Source of the DNA: Chrysoporthe austroafricana
Taxonomy: Eukaryota > Ascomycota > Sordariomycetes > Diaporthales > Cryphonectriaceae
NCBI GenBank assembly: GCA_001051155.2
Contig: JYIP02000009.1
Location: 1,488,001-1,552,000 of the forward strand
Direction of reading: 5' to 3'
Length of the DNA stretch: 64,000 nucleotides
The translations under genes and the position numbers were made by a program. Below are positions 32,605-44,354 of the stretch, piece by piece. The notes under the pieces were generated by a model. It saw only the letters and a program-made list of their open reading frames with translations. It did no database searches and was not told where the DNA came from. Each line of letters opens with the position of its first letter. The first letter of the stretch is position 1.

Positions 32605-33698
32605 CGTAGTACAGTGTGTGTGGGCGGGCGTGAACCTGAACGGAACAGGAGGGGCCGGGGCGTGTACTCGTATTCAAGCACAGAGGCGATCGCGGTCTGG
32701 TGTGGATCCAATCCAGAGGTGCGAGGGGGGAGGACACTCGTATCCACGGCGGGATCAGGAGGGCGTGCATGATTAGTAGAGCTTCGCCCGCTTATGTGGG
32801 GCGCTGGGCCGTTAGCTCGTCACGCCAGGCTCACAAGGCTGATCCGGCAGGGAGCAAAAAAAAACACCCGGCTGACGACGACGAACCGCATCCGGCGCGG
32901 CCAGGCCCGGCCGGCCACGCCAGGAAAAGCGGAGCAGACCTCACCCGGCTTGCGGAATATGCCGTCGCCGGGCCCTGATCTGATAGCGCAGACGATGGAG
33001 ATCGTGGATCGGAGGCTTGCCCTGCCACAGCGAATACGACGACGGGGAGACGGAACGTTGCAAGATTATCAGACGATTTTTTTTTTTACAGACCATTTTT
33101 TTCAACACCGTCGGTCGCTTCGACGTCTAGAACGGGGCTTCTCGTTGCGCCGCAGCAGACCGCAGCTTTTCTCGCGAGGTTAGCGGAAAAAAGATGGCAG
33201 GCTGAGTAGCAAACATGCTGGGGAGTGAAGCCGAGTCCGAGATATCCGTATCCGAATCCACCCTCGCGTGGCTTTACTCAGTCACGCCAGTATAGCGCCA
33301 GCTGCCAGATGAGATATTTAACCTTAAGCCTTAGACCTAGGTTTAAAAATTCCTGGTTTTCATAGCCTACATGACTTCGTTTGAGTTTTAAAGTTCAGCT
33401 TCTAAATTTTAGGTGCTGGTTGTCCTCTTGTCCGCGGGCCATGCGTTGCCGTCTCGCAAATGTCTCCCACTGGCACCCCCCCCCCCGGCCCAGAAAAAAG
33501 AGTTTTTTGAAGGAGAGGGTGAGAACAGATAGGTGTAAGTACTCAGCTGATAAGACAACTTCCAATGGTGTGACGACTCAAAAGCTACAGAGCTAAGCTC
33601 GGTTCCAGCGAGGGCAAGAGATACCTTCCGTGTTGAAGGCCCAATATTGGAGATTAGAAAGGGACCGAACGAATCGCATGACAGTAGCAACTCATTCA

Positions 33699-33732
<34 letters not shown>

Positions 33733-34091
33733 CACACATACACTTTCCCTATGGTACATATGGAAATCACGAATGACATTTTGTGCTCTTTATGGAACAA
33801 ATCTCAGAAGTCTAGATCTTTCAAGACACCAAGCCGAAACAATCTCAGGGACTCTGCCAATTCATAATATCTTGTATGTGTGTGGCGAGACGGCAGATCG
33901 CAGTTTGGACGAGTAATGCGGGGACCACTCGCTTTTTTAATTAAAGAAGACAAAGTCCCACATAGATTATGCTAATGTATGTGCAGTAAAAGCTCAGTGC
34001 TACTGTGCCTTGACAGTGAAGATATTATGTGCAAGGCAGCATATGCCTATGCAAACCGACATCTAGCGAGTGGCCTGGTGAAAGACGACCT
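32605..34091. other. Spacer with AT-rich stretches and a CT repeat
   Basis: Upstream of the Zn2Cys6 gene and downstream of the GPI-protein gene. An AT-rich patch lies at about 33310-33420 and a (CT)n tract at about 33702-33731 followed by CACACACA. No supported gene. Confidence 0.55.
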
Positions 34092-34647
34092 TTACAAGTT
34101 GGCAAGCACGGCGGCACCACCAAACAGAGCACCCATCCCAATAGCCGCCGTCTGGACCGGACCATAGTTGCCCGAGGCGGAGGCGGAGGCGCTGGCGCTG
34201 GCGCTGGCGCTGGCGCTGCTCGAGGCCCCGGCGGCCGTGCTGGCACCAGAGCTCGCGGCGGACGAGGCCTCCGACGAAGCACTCGAGGAGAGGGAGGCCA
34301 GCTCCGACGAGATGGAGCTGGCGGCGGAGCCGGTCGCGGTGGCCAGCTCCGAGCTGAGCGACGACGCCTGGCTGGCGGCGTCGGAGGCGATGGAGGATAT
34401 GGCGGATGAGACCTCGCTGCTCACCGACGAGACGTCGCTGGACAGGGCCGCGGAGGCAGACGATATCGCGCTGGACAGGCTGCTCGAATCCGTGGAGGCA
34501 GCGGACGCGGAAGACGCCGGTGTAGAGTCAGTTGAGGTTTGAGCCTATGGTTCAACGTCAGATGCGTACTCAAGAGCAGGTGGATCGGAGGGTTTGGCGT
34601 ACCAGAGCCGTAGAGGCAAGGGCGAGGACAACAGCCGTGAAACGCAT
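34092..34647 (-). CDS. GPI-anchored Ser/Ala-rich cell-wall protein
   Basis: Two exons: 34647-34603 (15 codons) and 34544-34092 (59-nt intron, phase 0), 165 residues. Exon 1 plus the first residues of exon 2 form a classic signal peptide, MRFTAVVLALASTALAQT. The body is almost entirely Ser and Ala with some Thr/Asp, including an (Ala-Ser)n run near residue 130 encoded by GGCGCT-type hexamer repeats. The end is hydrophobic (AAIGMGALFGGAAVLANL) after a small-residue site, the pattern of a GPI attachment signal. Such proteins are heavily O-mannosylated and cross-linked to the wall. Repeat number in the Ala-Ser run may vary between strains. Confidence 0.82.
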
Positions 34648-34785
34648 TTTGGTTGGTGATGCTCCGGATGGAAGGATTCTTGGCGGGCGGGTTTTCAGTT
34701 TGCGTATATCGAGATGTAGACAACAATGTAGTCTTGGAATACCAACGGGTCCGGACTCTGGGCGCGCCGGGGAACTTTGTGCCCT

Positions 34786-34792
34786 CTTTATA
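34786..34792 (-). promoter_or_regulatory. TATA-like element of GPI-protein gene
   Basis: TATAAAG on the minus strand, about 140 nt upstream of the ATG at 34647. Confidence 0.45.
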
Positions 34793-37700
34793 CCTAGGTC
34801 CGCACTTTGGCCTGGAAACGCCTCGACGTCAGCCTCCCAGATTCCAAGGCCCTACTCGCCAGGGCTGGTCGCACCATGCGTGCTAAACTTGTTGGACACG
34901 ACCCAATGGCAGGCTTCCCACGTTCGGATGGGCCGTGAGATTTTGGGAGCTCCTTCGATCTACATGATACATCCGAGCTGAAGCCTGGCACGCCTGGGCA
35001 CTCGCCCCCCCGGTGGACGGACGAGGCGCCACTGGGGGCCCCAAAGGTGTCGTGGGTGTGCACTCTCGCAGGGCGGACCGTGCGGGTGCTTGCAGGTTGG
35101 GTTTAGCTCTCGAAAAGTCCCGACCGGTGGCCATTGTCATCACTAGCAGCAGTACCGGGTTTCCAGCGCCTCCGACGTCGAGGCGTCCCTGGGCAAGACC
35201 GGCTTCCACAGCACACACGCACACCAGACGCAGGCTCGCCCTCCAGTTCCGGACCAAGCTCGACGCCGCACCGGCCGTCATCTGCGTGCGACGTCTCGGC
35301 GACGCCACGTAATAAGGCTCCTGTGCTGTGCGCCCAGCCCCGCGACCACTGCCATTAGCACAGCAAGCGCCCTCGGAATCCTCAAAGGAAGCACGCGTCA
35401 TGGGCGGGCCTTGGCAGCTTAGGTGTTTACACACACATGCCCGGGGGGGTCGATGTGCGCGCACCCTTGTCACTGATCATAAGCTTAATAAGTCCCAGGC
35501 GTTGCCAGGCGGCGCCCAGGCGATGCCATGCAGTGCCATGCAATCTCCTGGGGCGGTGGGGGATCCAGCACGGGCGCCGCCATTGGCGGACCCCGGATCC
35601 CCCGGAAATAATGACGGCACACATCGTCATACTATGGTGAGATGCGATTCTTGGCTCCACCGTTCGTGAATACCATTACGAGCTGGAAATGGGTTCTGGG
35701 CTGATCCCCGCAGGCTGGAGCCTGTCGGGTCGATGCTGGTGCCGTGCAAGACACATATCTACTAGGCGTGCTAGGGTAGTAAGCCGTACATGGCTGGGTC
35801 TGCGACAGGGCGCATGCAGCCCTTGGTTGGGATTTGCCTCTTCTAGCCTCGGTGCCGCTCTTTTACTCTGGTGTGCCTGGGAGGATGTGGTAGTCTATCG
35901 GCTCGTCGCAGCGAGGGCTCGGGATATCGGAGCAGGTACCACTAGCCGAAAGGATTGTTTCACTTGTTTGAGGGTGGCCGACGGTGGAAGCTCATTGCAG
36001 GGCAGCTTCTTGGCTCGACAGCCCGGACCAATTCAGCCTTGGTCCGCAGGCTGTTGGCGCATGTCTTGACCAGCCAACTAATTTGGTCTCAGGTCGCAGC
36101 GTAACGGACTTCCTCAACACATCCGTAAGCGCTCGCACTTCCTTCCTTGGCAAAGAAGATGTGTCAGGCCATGCAGCATACGGACCAAAGATCATTCCCA
36201 GTCAACTGGGAGGGGTCACTCCTTTTGCCCTATCACAGAAGATACTTGCCCAGAGCAACAAGCCATAACCTATGCAACGCACACGCATCTTGACAAATAC
36301 GCATTACTTTATTTAGGAGGTTGGTTGCTTTGTTCCGTCCGTATCGTGTACTTTCTGCATACACTTCACCATTGGTTCTCAGATGCTTTTCCATGCCCGT
36401 TCTTGAGAAGTTTGCGGGAGAACATGCTGTCGAACCTCTAACGTCGAGTGCATCCGATCAGCAATATCTTGAACAGAACGCTGCACGTACAGTCTATAAG
36501 AAGCCAAAGTTAGAGGGTAGAGGCAACTAGAGATAGATTAGCATTGCCTTGATTTGCACAGACGTGAAGTCAGTGGGTCAGAGCGGTGAAAATGCATGTT
36601 TCAGCAGACCATGAGCTCGCTGCATTCCTTGACTTGGGTAAGCTTCGAAGTTTCTACAGGCTTGTGGCCTGCCTTGCCTTCCAATTACATCCACGTGGCC
36701 TAAACTTACGGAACGGCGGCTGCGGCGCTGCGTGATCGAGCCTATTCGTGATCCTAAGTCTACATAAATTAGAACCGAGCTTGAATATTTATGCCAATAA
36801 TCAAGATGTGAACTCTGTAAGGCTGAAATGGTGTATAGCGTGCTGTCTAACGTTTTGCCACCCTTTAGTCGGTGTCATGAGGCGTGGCTAAGCAAGAGGC
36901 GAAGTGATGAGACAGCGCAAAACGATCCAGCCTGGTATGTAAGCGACATAGCACTTGTGAGAGCTTTCAGTGATTATCATCACAATTATCACTCACCTCG
37001 TCGGCGCCGCGTGAGTTCTGGCTATTATCGTTATCGTTACAACAAATGCATAGCAGAAGCACGGCATCACGCATAGAGCTGACAGCTCTACTATAGGAAG
37101 ACTCCGGTTCGTGAACGAGGCGCACCTGGACACCGTATGGATCGCGAACATGACCGCCGAAAGTAGACATGCCTATCGACAACCTCCTCCGTGCCCTTTG
37201 CCGACGAAAATTGAGCAAATGCGCGACGTCTCGTGGGGGGTGGGACACTCGCGAGACACGTGCTGGCCAGGATGCACGAAGTATAGAACAGATGTTAGTG
37301 GGGAATAGATCGCATCGGATTGTGTGGTGCAGGCAAACAGCTGAATATGTCAGGATGCCTGCCTATAAGAGAATTCCGGGCATGGCGCTTTGCACCGTAG
37401 CTTTTCTCCTGGGCACGTCAACTCCGGCTGTGCTGGGCCTCGGCCATTTTCAATATTTTAAAATCGCACACCATGACCGCCTGTTCTAGGCCGGCCCGCC
37501 CCCACCGCTCGCACCTAAAAAAGGCAGTGTTTCGTGGCCTCTCGGCCGAGAACAAGCAGGCCCGTCAGCCCCGACATACCAGCGTTCAGCTTCGGCGAGG
37601 AGATCTGGGCCGAACCCACCGAGGCCCGTTTGACAGGTCGATCGGGCGGGCCGCTCCGGCCTTGTGGACCGGGGCCCGTCAGACGACAATCCTACCCTTC

Positions 37701-38989
37701 GGGACCCGCGCCGCGCAGTCAGGAGCCAGCGCTCGCGGCGTCCCGTACGGCACATGAGACAGAGGCCTGGCGGCTCTCAGCACAGTAAATAGTGTATCTC
37801 ACGCCCTGGCCGAGGGGCCGTATTAGGCCTAGGCCCTGCGGCCGACGCGTAAGTGCTGCGCTTACGCCGCACCCAGCTGCGGCATGGTTTGGTGGGCTAC
37901 TGTCCCAAAGCAGAAGAGGAAGACGAGGAAGATACAGGCAAAAAGCCGAAACGAGACAGAAAGGAAGCAGGATGGATGGATCGAACCCCAAAACGCACGT
38001 CGTGGGAGGATTGGGTAAATGTGCGCCGGAAAAATATGATTTTTGTCGAGATGCATGGCTATTAGCTTTGAACCAGAAGTTCGTCATTGAGTTGGTATGT
38101 ATGTATTAACCCCCGTCGCAAGACCGCTCCATTCCAGCAGCATCCTCAAGGAGTCGCGTTGGGAGTTCTTAAATCTTTCAAGGCGACTCCCTGATTTACC
38201 CATAGATTGCAGCCCCTTTTCACGGCGAAGATCGTCACCTGAGTGCAATAATTTCGAGCCGTACATACATTATTACACATCCACGCAGCAGACAACGCTG
38301 GACGGAGGATGCGCGCCAGGCTTGGAGGGGGGGCGCCTGTGCGTTCGGTGCCGAAATACGCAGAAATATAGGATGCATGTTTCGATGCATTCAATACGAG
38401 CAGCATCCTTCGCATCTATATCGAGTCACGCCGTGGTAGACTACCAATCGAGACTGCACACTTCAGCAGATGACAGCGGAATTTCATACGATGTCCGGGT
38501 GCTCAAGAAGGAGAGGAAAAGACCACCACGAAGTATCCCGCAAAATTCTAGAGCCGACATCAACTTAGTCCTTGGTGTGGAAGGGAAGGTATTTGTGATA
38601 GAGAAGGTTTTGGGGGAGGGGGCGGCCATATGCGCAGCCAGGAGGCGTGGGAAGGCCGTGGGAAGGCCGTGGGAGTAGGTCGACACGCGAGGCTGGCCTC
38701 TCCTCCTCACCCGACCACGCGGCGGCCCCTACATCTGACCACCAGGGCGAGCTTGAAGTTGGGACGACCAAGCAGACACCCGAGTGCATAAATGAATCGC
38801 TCGTGCCCCATATCGTAATGTGGATAACTCCTCTCTGCAGTCATCCAACAACCAGGCAGCCCATCTCTCAGGCCTGACGATCCATTCTTGCCCTGGCGGC
38901 CGAGTCTTTCCTTACCTAGCCACGCTCCTTTGCGACCTTGCGGACCTCGTTACTATTTTATTCCTGCCAAGGCATATACCACCATCACC
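34793..38989. other. 4.2 kb spacer without a supported gene
   Basis: Base composition changes along it: GC-rich at 34.8-35.6 kb, AT-richer at 36.3-37.1 kb, GC-rich at 37.5-37.9 kb. Frames are under 200 codons, overlap on both strands and resemble no family. It could contain decayed sequence or RNA genes that I cannot see. Confidence 0.5.
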
Positions 38990-39658
38990 ATGTATACCCA
39001 ATCTCTCTTCGCGGGCATCGCCGCCCTGTCCGGCCTGGCGACAGCCTCCGTCCTGCCCCCGCGGGACTCCTCCCCGGGCGTGAACATCTACAACATGGGG
39101 TCTGCCCAGCAGACCTTCTACTTCTGCAACAACGCGGCCAACGGGGACGGCACCGCCGACCCGGGCTTCACCTCGGGCACCTCGGGCTGCTCGAACCTCG
39201 TGACCTCCGTGGCCGTCGCCCCGAGCGCCTCGACCACCGTCGCCCTCGCCACCACCTTCAGCGGCCGCATCGCGCGGAGCACCGACACCCCGGCCACGTG
39301 GGTCGAGGTGCAGTTCCAGAGCGGCGGCACGGCGTATGGCGACGTCAGCCTGGAGATCGGCTGTGACGGCCCCGCGCAGGTTGGCCCGGCCTCCGGCGGC
39401 GGCTCGGCGGACGTGGTTGGGTTCTCCACCCCCGTCGATATCGTGAGCCAGGCACCGTCGGGGGCGACGGAGACCAGGGCCGACGGCGTTAAGGTCATCT
39501 CTTCGCCCTACTCTGAAGGCGCGGTGACCAACTCGGTGGCGGCGGACTATTTGTTGAAGACCGTCCCGCAGGGAAACACGATGGCATACATCACGACAAC
39601 CTCAGGAACGGAAGTGACATCGAGCTCCAACAACCAACTCGATGTGAAGTTCTACTAG
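38990..39658 (+). CDS. Secreted protein, weakly thaumatin-like
   Basis: A single exon of 222 residues. The N-terminus MYTQSLFAGIAALSGLATAS is a clear signal peptide, followed by a possible dibasic-type site (LPPRD). The mature part is Ser/Thr/Gly/Ala-rich with few Cys (in FYFCNN, TSGCSN and EIGCDG) and predicted mostly beta. The segments INYNMG-like start (VNIYNMGSAQQ), TTFSGRIARSTD and VSLEIGCDGP recall the order of thaumatin-like proteins (a WSGR motif, then a Cys-poor beta sandwich), but the many disulphides are missing. It may be an abundant extracellular or effector-like protein; I do not assign a function. Confidence 0.8.
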   Translation: MYTQSLFAGIAALSGLATASVLPPRDSSPGVNIYNMGSAQQTFYFCNNAANGDGTADPGFTSGTSGCSNLVTSVAVAPSASTTVALATTFSGRIARSTDTPATWVEVQFQSGGTAYGDVSLEIGCDGPAQVGPASGGGSADVVGFSTPVDIVSQAPSGATETRADGVKVISSPYSEGAVTNSVAADYLLKTVPQGNTMAYITTTSGTEVTSSSNNQLDVKFY

Positions 39659-40117
39659 ACGGAGGTATGAGGGAGAGGGCGAAGGTGATGGAAGGGGCCG
39701 GAGGTTAGGCCTGGCGGATGAATTGCGTTAGCATCTCATCTTCTCACTTCTGGGATGTATTCTTTTTAGTTTTTCACTTCTCTTAGACGAATTTCGGCTT
39801 CCTGTTGTCATTTTTATTGGGATATCATATTAAGAACGGGCTTTGAAAACACTTCCGGTTTGCTTGCTTGCTTCAGAGAGTCTATCTGGGTATCCATTTG
39901 AATCTATTCCCCGCTGTGAGCCATGAGCATAAACGGCGCGCTCGGACACTTTGGCGTTTCAGGTCTTGTCTGCGTCAGTATTGTACCGGCGATTGGAATT
40001 GCGATTTCTCCGCTGACCCAGCCGTTGGCTCATAGATTGCAAAGGCCAATGCCCTGTATCCCGGAGTGATTCGAGGATGAGAGTTGGGGACATCCATTGG
40101 CTGAAGAATTTCCGTAC
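39659..40117. other. Convergent intergenic region
   Basis: 3' flanks of the plus-strand secreted-protein gene and the minus-strand helicase gene. T-rich stretches near 39764-39785 may serve 3'-end formation. No gene. Confidence 0.5.
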
Positions 40118-41989
40118 TCAGGCGGGCGTCTTGACAATATTTAGTCCAGGCACGCCTTTCAGCCCCATCTTTCCGACAAGTCTCTTCTCGACAGGCGGAA
40201 TCGACATCGCGCCCAAGCCCTCAAAGGCGAAGATGTTTCCCTGGCGGACGAGTTCCTCTGGGTTCCAGTTGAGTGTCTTCAGGTGCGCCTTGTAGTACCC
40301 AAGCCAAGCCCTATATACCTTACCCTGCATCTCGGGGTCCATACTGCGCACGGTCTCCATGACAGTGGAATGTGCGTCCAGATCCGCAGGCGTGTCCACG
40401 AACTTGATCATAGACATAATCTTCCTCGGGAACTGAGCCTCATGTGATGTGACCAACAAGGTGCCCCGTCCTTCAGCGCCAGCTCGAGCGGTTCGGCCAA
40501 GGCGGTGGATGTACGCCTCCTTCTCTGAAGGAAGACCAACCTGGAAGACATTGGTCACGCCGGGAAAGTCCAGACCACGGGCGATGACATCTGTGGCCAC
40601 AAGGATCCCGCACTTCGCTTTCCGGTATGTGTCTGTGTTCTTGGTTCGCCTACTCTGGGTCATGCGAGAGTGGACCTCCGAGACTGGCGGCAGATCTTTG
40701 AAAGAGCCCAAAACATAGTTGTAAAACTCCACCTGTGCCGCCGTAGGGGCGAAGACAATGGCCTTGAAGGCGTTCCTTCCGACGGCTGCCATCTCGTGTC
40801 GCAACGCCCCGAGGACGGCGGTGGCGAGGTATGAGAAGTTCTCCACGGTGATGAGGCGCTGAGGGACGTGCTCGTGGGTCTGCGGTTCGCCCTGGGGGAT
40901 GGTGGAGATGAACTTGTAACCGTCAGACAGTGCGATGCTAGCGAACTGCTCGACGCGCTTGTTGATGGTAGCGGAGAAGAGCATGCCCTGGCGGTTGGTG
41001 GAGACCTTGTCAGGCAAGTAGTTCACAATCTTCTGGATGTCAGGAAGGAATCCCATGTCCATGAGGCGATCGGCTTCGTCCAGAACAAACGTCTGTAGAC
41101 CTTGCAGCTTATTTTGCATCTGCCCGCCCTCCTGGCCAAGATAGTCTAGCATGCGGCCAGGGGTGGCGACTAGGATATCACAGCCCGCCATGATGCTATT
41201 AAAGCCACTCTTTGGGTTCGTCCCTCCCACGGCGATCTGGACCTTATGTCCGGGGAAGCGCTGAAGCAAGCGCTTGGCATCTTCTGCAATCTGGATCGCC
41301 AGCTCTCGCGTGGGCGAGATGACGAGGAGGGAGACGGGGCGAGACCTGGCGGGGCCAGATGAGTTGCCGCGGGCGTTGGCGACGAGCTTCTGAATAGCAG
41401 GGAGCAGGAAGGCAATGGTCTTGCCGGTGCCCGTCTTTGCCTGAGCAAGCATGTCGCCGCCAGCCAGGGTATATGGAAGGGTCTGAGCCTGCACAGGGGT
41501 CATCGTGGTCAACTTGAGGTCATGGATGACGGTGTTGAGGAGGTCCGGGTGGATGTTGAACCGGGCTAGCTCGTCGAACCGGTTACTGCCCGAGGCATTG
41601 TCGGCCGGTTGCTGGATTGGGGTCGGTGTAGCAGTTGCGGTAGCGGTCGCGAGAGAGGAGGAGGAGGCGGAGGAGGAGAAGGGGGCAGACGAGGATGGGT
41701 TATGCTGGTGTGCATCTGGAGTCACGTTCTGGTTGGGAGGGCCGCGTCGGTTGCGATTGCGGTTGCCGAAAGGGTATTGTCGCTTTCGAGAGGAGTTGTT
41801 CCTCGAACCGCTGGCGGTCGAGCGTCCGCTTGGGTCGGCCATGGTCAAAAGGGTGGAATGAAGGCGCCGAGGTGAAGATTGGTGCGAGGTAGCGAGGGGC
41901 AGGGTCAGAGTCGAGGTGCTGCTGCGCGGTTGGCAATTTGTAAGTCTGACCTGACGGGCAACTGCAAAGTGACGGAGAACATGCGACAT
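40118..41989 (-). CDS. mss116: DEAD-box RNA helicase, mitochondrial Mss116 type
   Basis: A single exon of 623 residues. The N-terminus is rich in Arg, Ser and Leu and lacks acids (MSHVLRHFAVARQVRLTN), a good mitochondrial presequence; a low-complexity Ser/Asn/Ala linker follows. Helicase motifs appear in order: Q-motif region (MTPVQAQTLP), Walker A AKTGTGKT, SPTRELAIQ, DEAD in VLDEADRLMDMGF, SAT in FSATINKR, VHSRMTQ, VATDVIARGLDFPG and HRLGRTARAG. Mss116-like proteins unwind RNA during group I/II intron splicing and translation in mitochondria. A second ATG 47 codons in (MADPSGRSTASG) would drop the presequence. It shares a divergent promoter with the SIMPL-domain gene. Confidence 0.93.
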   Translation of the reverse strand: MSHVLRHFAVARQVRLTNCQPRSSTSTLTLPLATSHQSSPRRLHSTLLTMADPSGRSTASGSRNNSSRKRQYPFGNRNRNRRGPPNQNVTPDAHQHNPSSSAPFSSSASSSSLATATATATPTPIQQPADNASGSNRFDELARFNIHPDLLNTVIHDLKLTTMTPVQAQTLPYTLAGGDMLAQAKTGTGKTIAFLLPAIQKLVANARGNSSGPARSRPVSLLVISPTRELAIQIAEDAKRLLQRFPGHKVQIAVGGTNPKSGFNSIMAGCDILVATPGRMLDYLGQEGGQMQNKLQGLQTFVLDEADRLMDMGFLPDIQKIVNYLPDKVSTNRQGMLFSATINKRVEQFASIALSDGYKFISTIPQGEPQTHEHVPQRLITVENFSYLATAVLGALRHEMAAVGRNAFKAIVFAPTAAQVEFYNYVLGSFKDLPPVSEVHSRMTQSRRTKNTDTYRKAKCGILVATDVIARGLDFPGVTNVFQVGLPSEKEAYIHRLGRTARAGAEGRGTLLVTSHEAQFPRKIMSMIKFVDTPADLDAHSTVMETVRSMDPEMQGKVYRAWLGYYKAHLKTLNWNPEELVRQGNIFAFEGLGAMSIPPVEKRLVGKMGLKGVPGLNIVKTPA

Positions 41990-42766
41990 GGAGGAGGAGG
42001 AAGAGGAAGAGGAAGAAGAAGAAGATAGAAAGAACGAAGAAAAAGGGGAGAGAGGGGTGATGAAAGGGACGGTGAGATAGAGATCAAAGGGAACTGCCGC
42101 GCTCCTTCGAGATTAGAGAATTTCTGGAGAGAGAATCGACGTCTTATCGATAAGACCGATAACAACGACTGATAAGCGCCGAGGACGGGTGCTGGTTTTC
42201 ACCCCCCAACAGCCTGCGCCCTGCCATGCCTTGGCTTTGTTCTTTCTCTTCCTCTCAACGCAGCAATCAGTTTCTCCTGGAAGTCTGTTTGGCAACCAAG
42301 TGCACGACAACGTCAGCACCCTCTCCCGATCCTCTTCTCGCCTGCGTCTCGAGAGAAATTCAAATTAATTGGTCAACCGTTGTAGTAGAGGTCCGACTTA
42401 TTACCTAAGTCTGTATAGTGGGGGCACCGCCTCGCCCAAATTGGATCAGGCAGACACAAAAACAACATCGGCCCTCTCCTTGAACCACGAGCTCACAGTA
42501 TACTCACTGCCTGGCCACTCAAAATAAGTATAAAAGGCGTGCTGCCCTCACGCTCTTATGTCTGCCTTCCCTCCAGCCCTTTCTTGTCTCTCAAACTGGC
42601 ACCTCGATGATGATCTTCGTCTACCATTACCCAGCCTGATACCCTCTTCTCTCTTTTCGCCGCTCCATCGCCGGATCTTTTCTTTAGGCTTCACCGTCCT
42701 GCAGTCCAACAGACCAAACCCCCCCCCCCTTCTTGTACCCCTCTGTCTCTTGCCCGCTCTCCCAAT
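41990..42766. promoter_or_regulatory. Divergent promoter of helicase and SIMPL genes
   Basis: A TATAAAA at 42529-42535 on the plus strand is followed by a long pyrimidine-rich leader (about 42548-42766, ending in a C run) up to the ATG at 42767. CT-rich leaders of this type mark highly expressed fungal genes. The helicase side has purine-rich (GGA/GAA)n DNA at 41990-42060, i.e. pyrimidine-rich on its own strand. Confidence 0.6.
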
Positions 42767-43579
42767 ATGACGCCCCAGCTCAAGATCCACGTCAAGGGCT
42801 CCGGCTCCGTCTTCCGTAAGGCCGAGCGTGGCGTCCTGTACATTAGGGTCTCATGTTCAGGCGCAAACAAAGCCGATGTCTCCTCGGCCGTCGCCAATAC
42901 CACCGACAGTCTCATCGCCACATTCAGGCAGTACGCACTCAAGACCGAAGACGGCCTCTATCCTCACCCTTCCGCAGGCATCACCACCTTTACCGCCTCC
43001 GCCCCAACTACCCACTCCTATACACCTACCGATTGGAACGGCAAGGAGCTCAAGACTGCCCCTAGGCAGTACACCGTCACCACCAACGCCGAGGTTGTGT
43101 TTCGCAACCTGGAGCTTCTTGACAGACTGGCCACTGACATGACTGCCATGCCCAACGTGAGCATCGACCGCACCGAGTGGAGGCTCACCGACACGACCCG
43201 CAGCGATATCACCCGTGAGGCTAGGGTCAAGGCCATCAGAGATGCTGTCGAGAAGGCTCAGGACTACGCAACGGTCGTAGGGCGGCAAGTCGTGGCTGTG
43301 AGCATCGACGATGGTCCCTCCAATACGAGCTTCACAAACCCATTCCATTACGGCGCTATGGCAGCCGCGCGCATGGCTCCGATGCATCAACAGATGCAGA
43401 TGCAGATGCCGCCGCAACAGATGCAGGCCCAGGCACAGGCCCAGGCTCAAGCTCGGGCTATGGCTTCCGGTGCTCCAGCTGAAGGCCCCGCCCTGGAGCC
43501 GTCGACCATTACCGTCGACGCCCAGGTCGATGTCAGGTTCGTGTCCGTGGATGGGGAGGAGGTAGATATGTCTCTTTAG
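42767..43579 (+). CDS. SIMPL-domain (DUF541) protein
   Basis: A single exon of 270 residues. The pattern KIHVKGSGSVFRKAERGVLY ... SCSGANKADVSSAV ... ITTFTASAPTT ... QYTVTTNAEVVFRNLELLDR ... REARVKAIRDAVEKAQDYAT ... VSIDD ... ITVDAQVDVRFV is the SIMPL fold (a bacterial periplasmic/outer-membrane family also widespread in fungi). No signal peptide, so it is cytosolic here. An insertion of Met/Gln then Gln/Ala repeats (MHQQMQMQMPPQQMQAQAQA) sits before the last strand. Function in fungi is unknown. Confidence 0.88.
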   Translation: MTPQLKIHVKGSGSVFRKAERGVLYIRVSCSGANKADVSSAVANTTDSLIATFRQYALKTEDGLYPHPSAGITTFTASAPTTHSYTPTDWNGKELKTAPRQYTVTTNAEVVFRNLELLDRLATDMTAMPNVSIDRTEWRLTDTTRSDITREARVKAIRDAVEKAQDYATVVGRQVVAVSIDDGPSNTSFTNPFHYGAMAAARMAPMHQQMQMQMPPQQMQAQAQAQAQARAMASGAPAEGPALEPSTITVDAQVDVRFVSVDGEEVDMSL

Positions 43580-44354
43580 AGTCGGTACACTTGGTACCGC
43601 ATTGGGCCCTGCTTCTTCTATAACGTTTAGCGGTAATCAAATTGTTAGTCTCTACTTTTCTAGCTTTCAAGACAATCTTTCCCTCGTGTCAGTGTCGTAA
43701 ATCAAACTTACCTGTCCTGCACGGCCCGCTAGGCGCCTCGCTCGACCGTGAGACGTAATGCCCAAAGTCTAGGTGGGTGAGAGTTGCTCACCCGTCTGAA
43801 ACACTCAATTGAAAGATCGATAATTGTCTCTTGTCAACCATCGTCTTCATCATGCGGCATCGCTCAAGCAACAGTAGTATAAGAGCCCATTGTCGAAGAA
43901 CTCTCGACTATTTTTGGCTTGGATGCAACTAGTCATCACAAGTTCCTAATGGACCTTTCCTCTCGCTCATTACTTCGAATCTGTCCCTGCTGTAACCACT
44001 GGAACGAGTCTCACGCTCTCCGAATACCCTCGGGCGGAGTAAGTGTGGGCCGAAAGAGCCAATTCTCATTTTAGTTCTAATGAGGGTCCTCCAACGAGAG
44101 ACGGTATGTTTTGTATCCAAACTTCTTGGCCCTGCACTCAGCGTTCCTTTAGAGCTGGCTGGGCCTATGCTCGAAGTTTAGTGCGCTGATTCTAGTGACT
44201 AGCAGCACTAGAGCTCGCTGGCTAGACCAGTTAGCGCTGAGGTAAGAACTTCAGCCGCTACGAGTTCGTGGGACCTCATAATGAGAGGCGCCGGCCCATG
44301 GAGTCGGGAGCCAGCCACTGTCGCTGTCCTCACCTTTCCAGATCATCAGACAGC
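43580..44354. other. Spacer upstream of cupin gene
   Basis: No gene seen. It contains the 3' flank of the SIMPL gene and the promoter of the cupin gene. Confidence 0.5.

Noticed and set aside
33702..33745. Polypyrimidine tract as a splice or promoter signal
   Set aside because: It is a (CT)n microsatellite running into (CA)n with no coding frame or exon nearby.
37981..38005. Reverse-strand GGGTTCGATCC-like string
   Set aside because: No tRNA stems around it.
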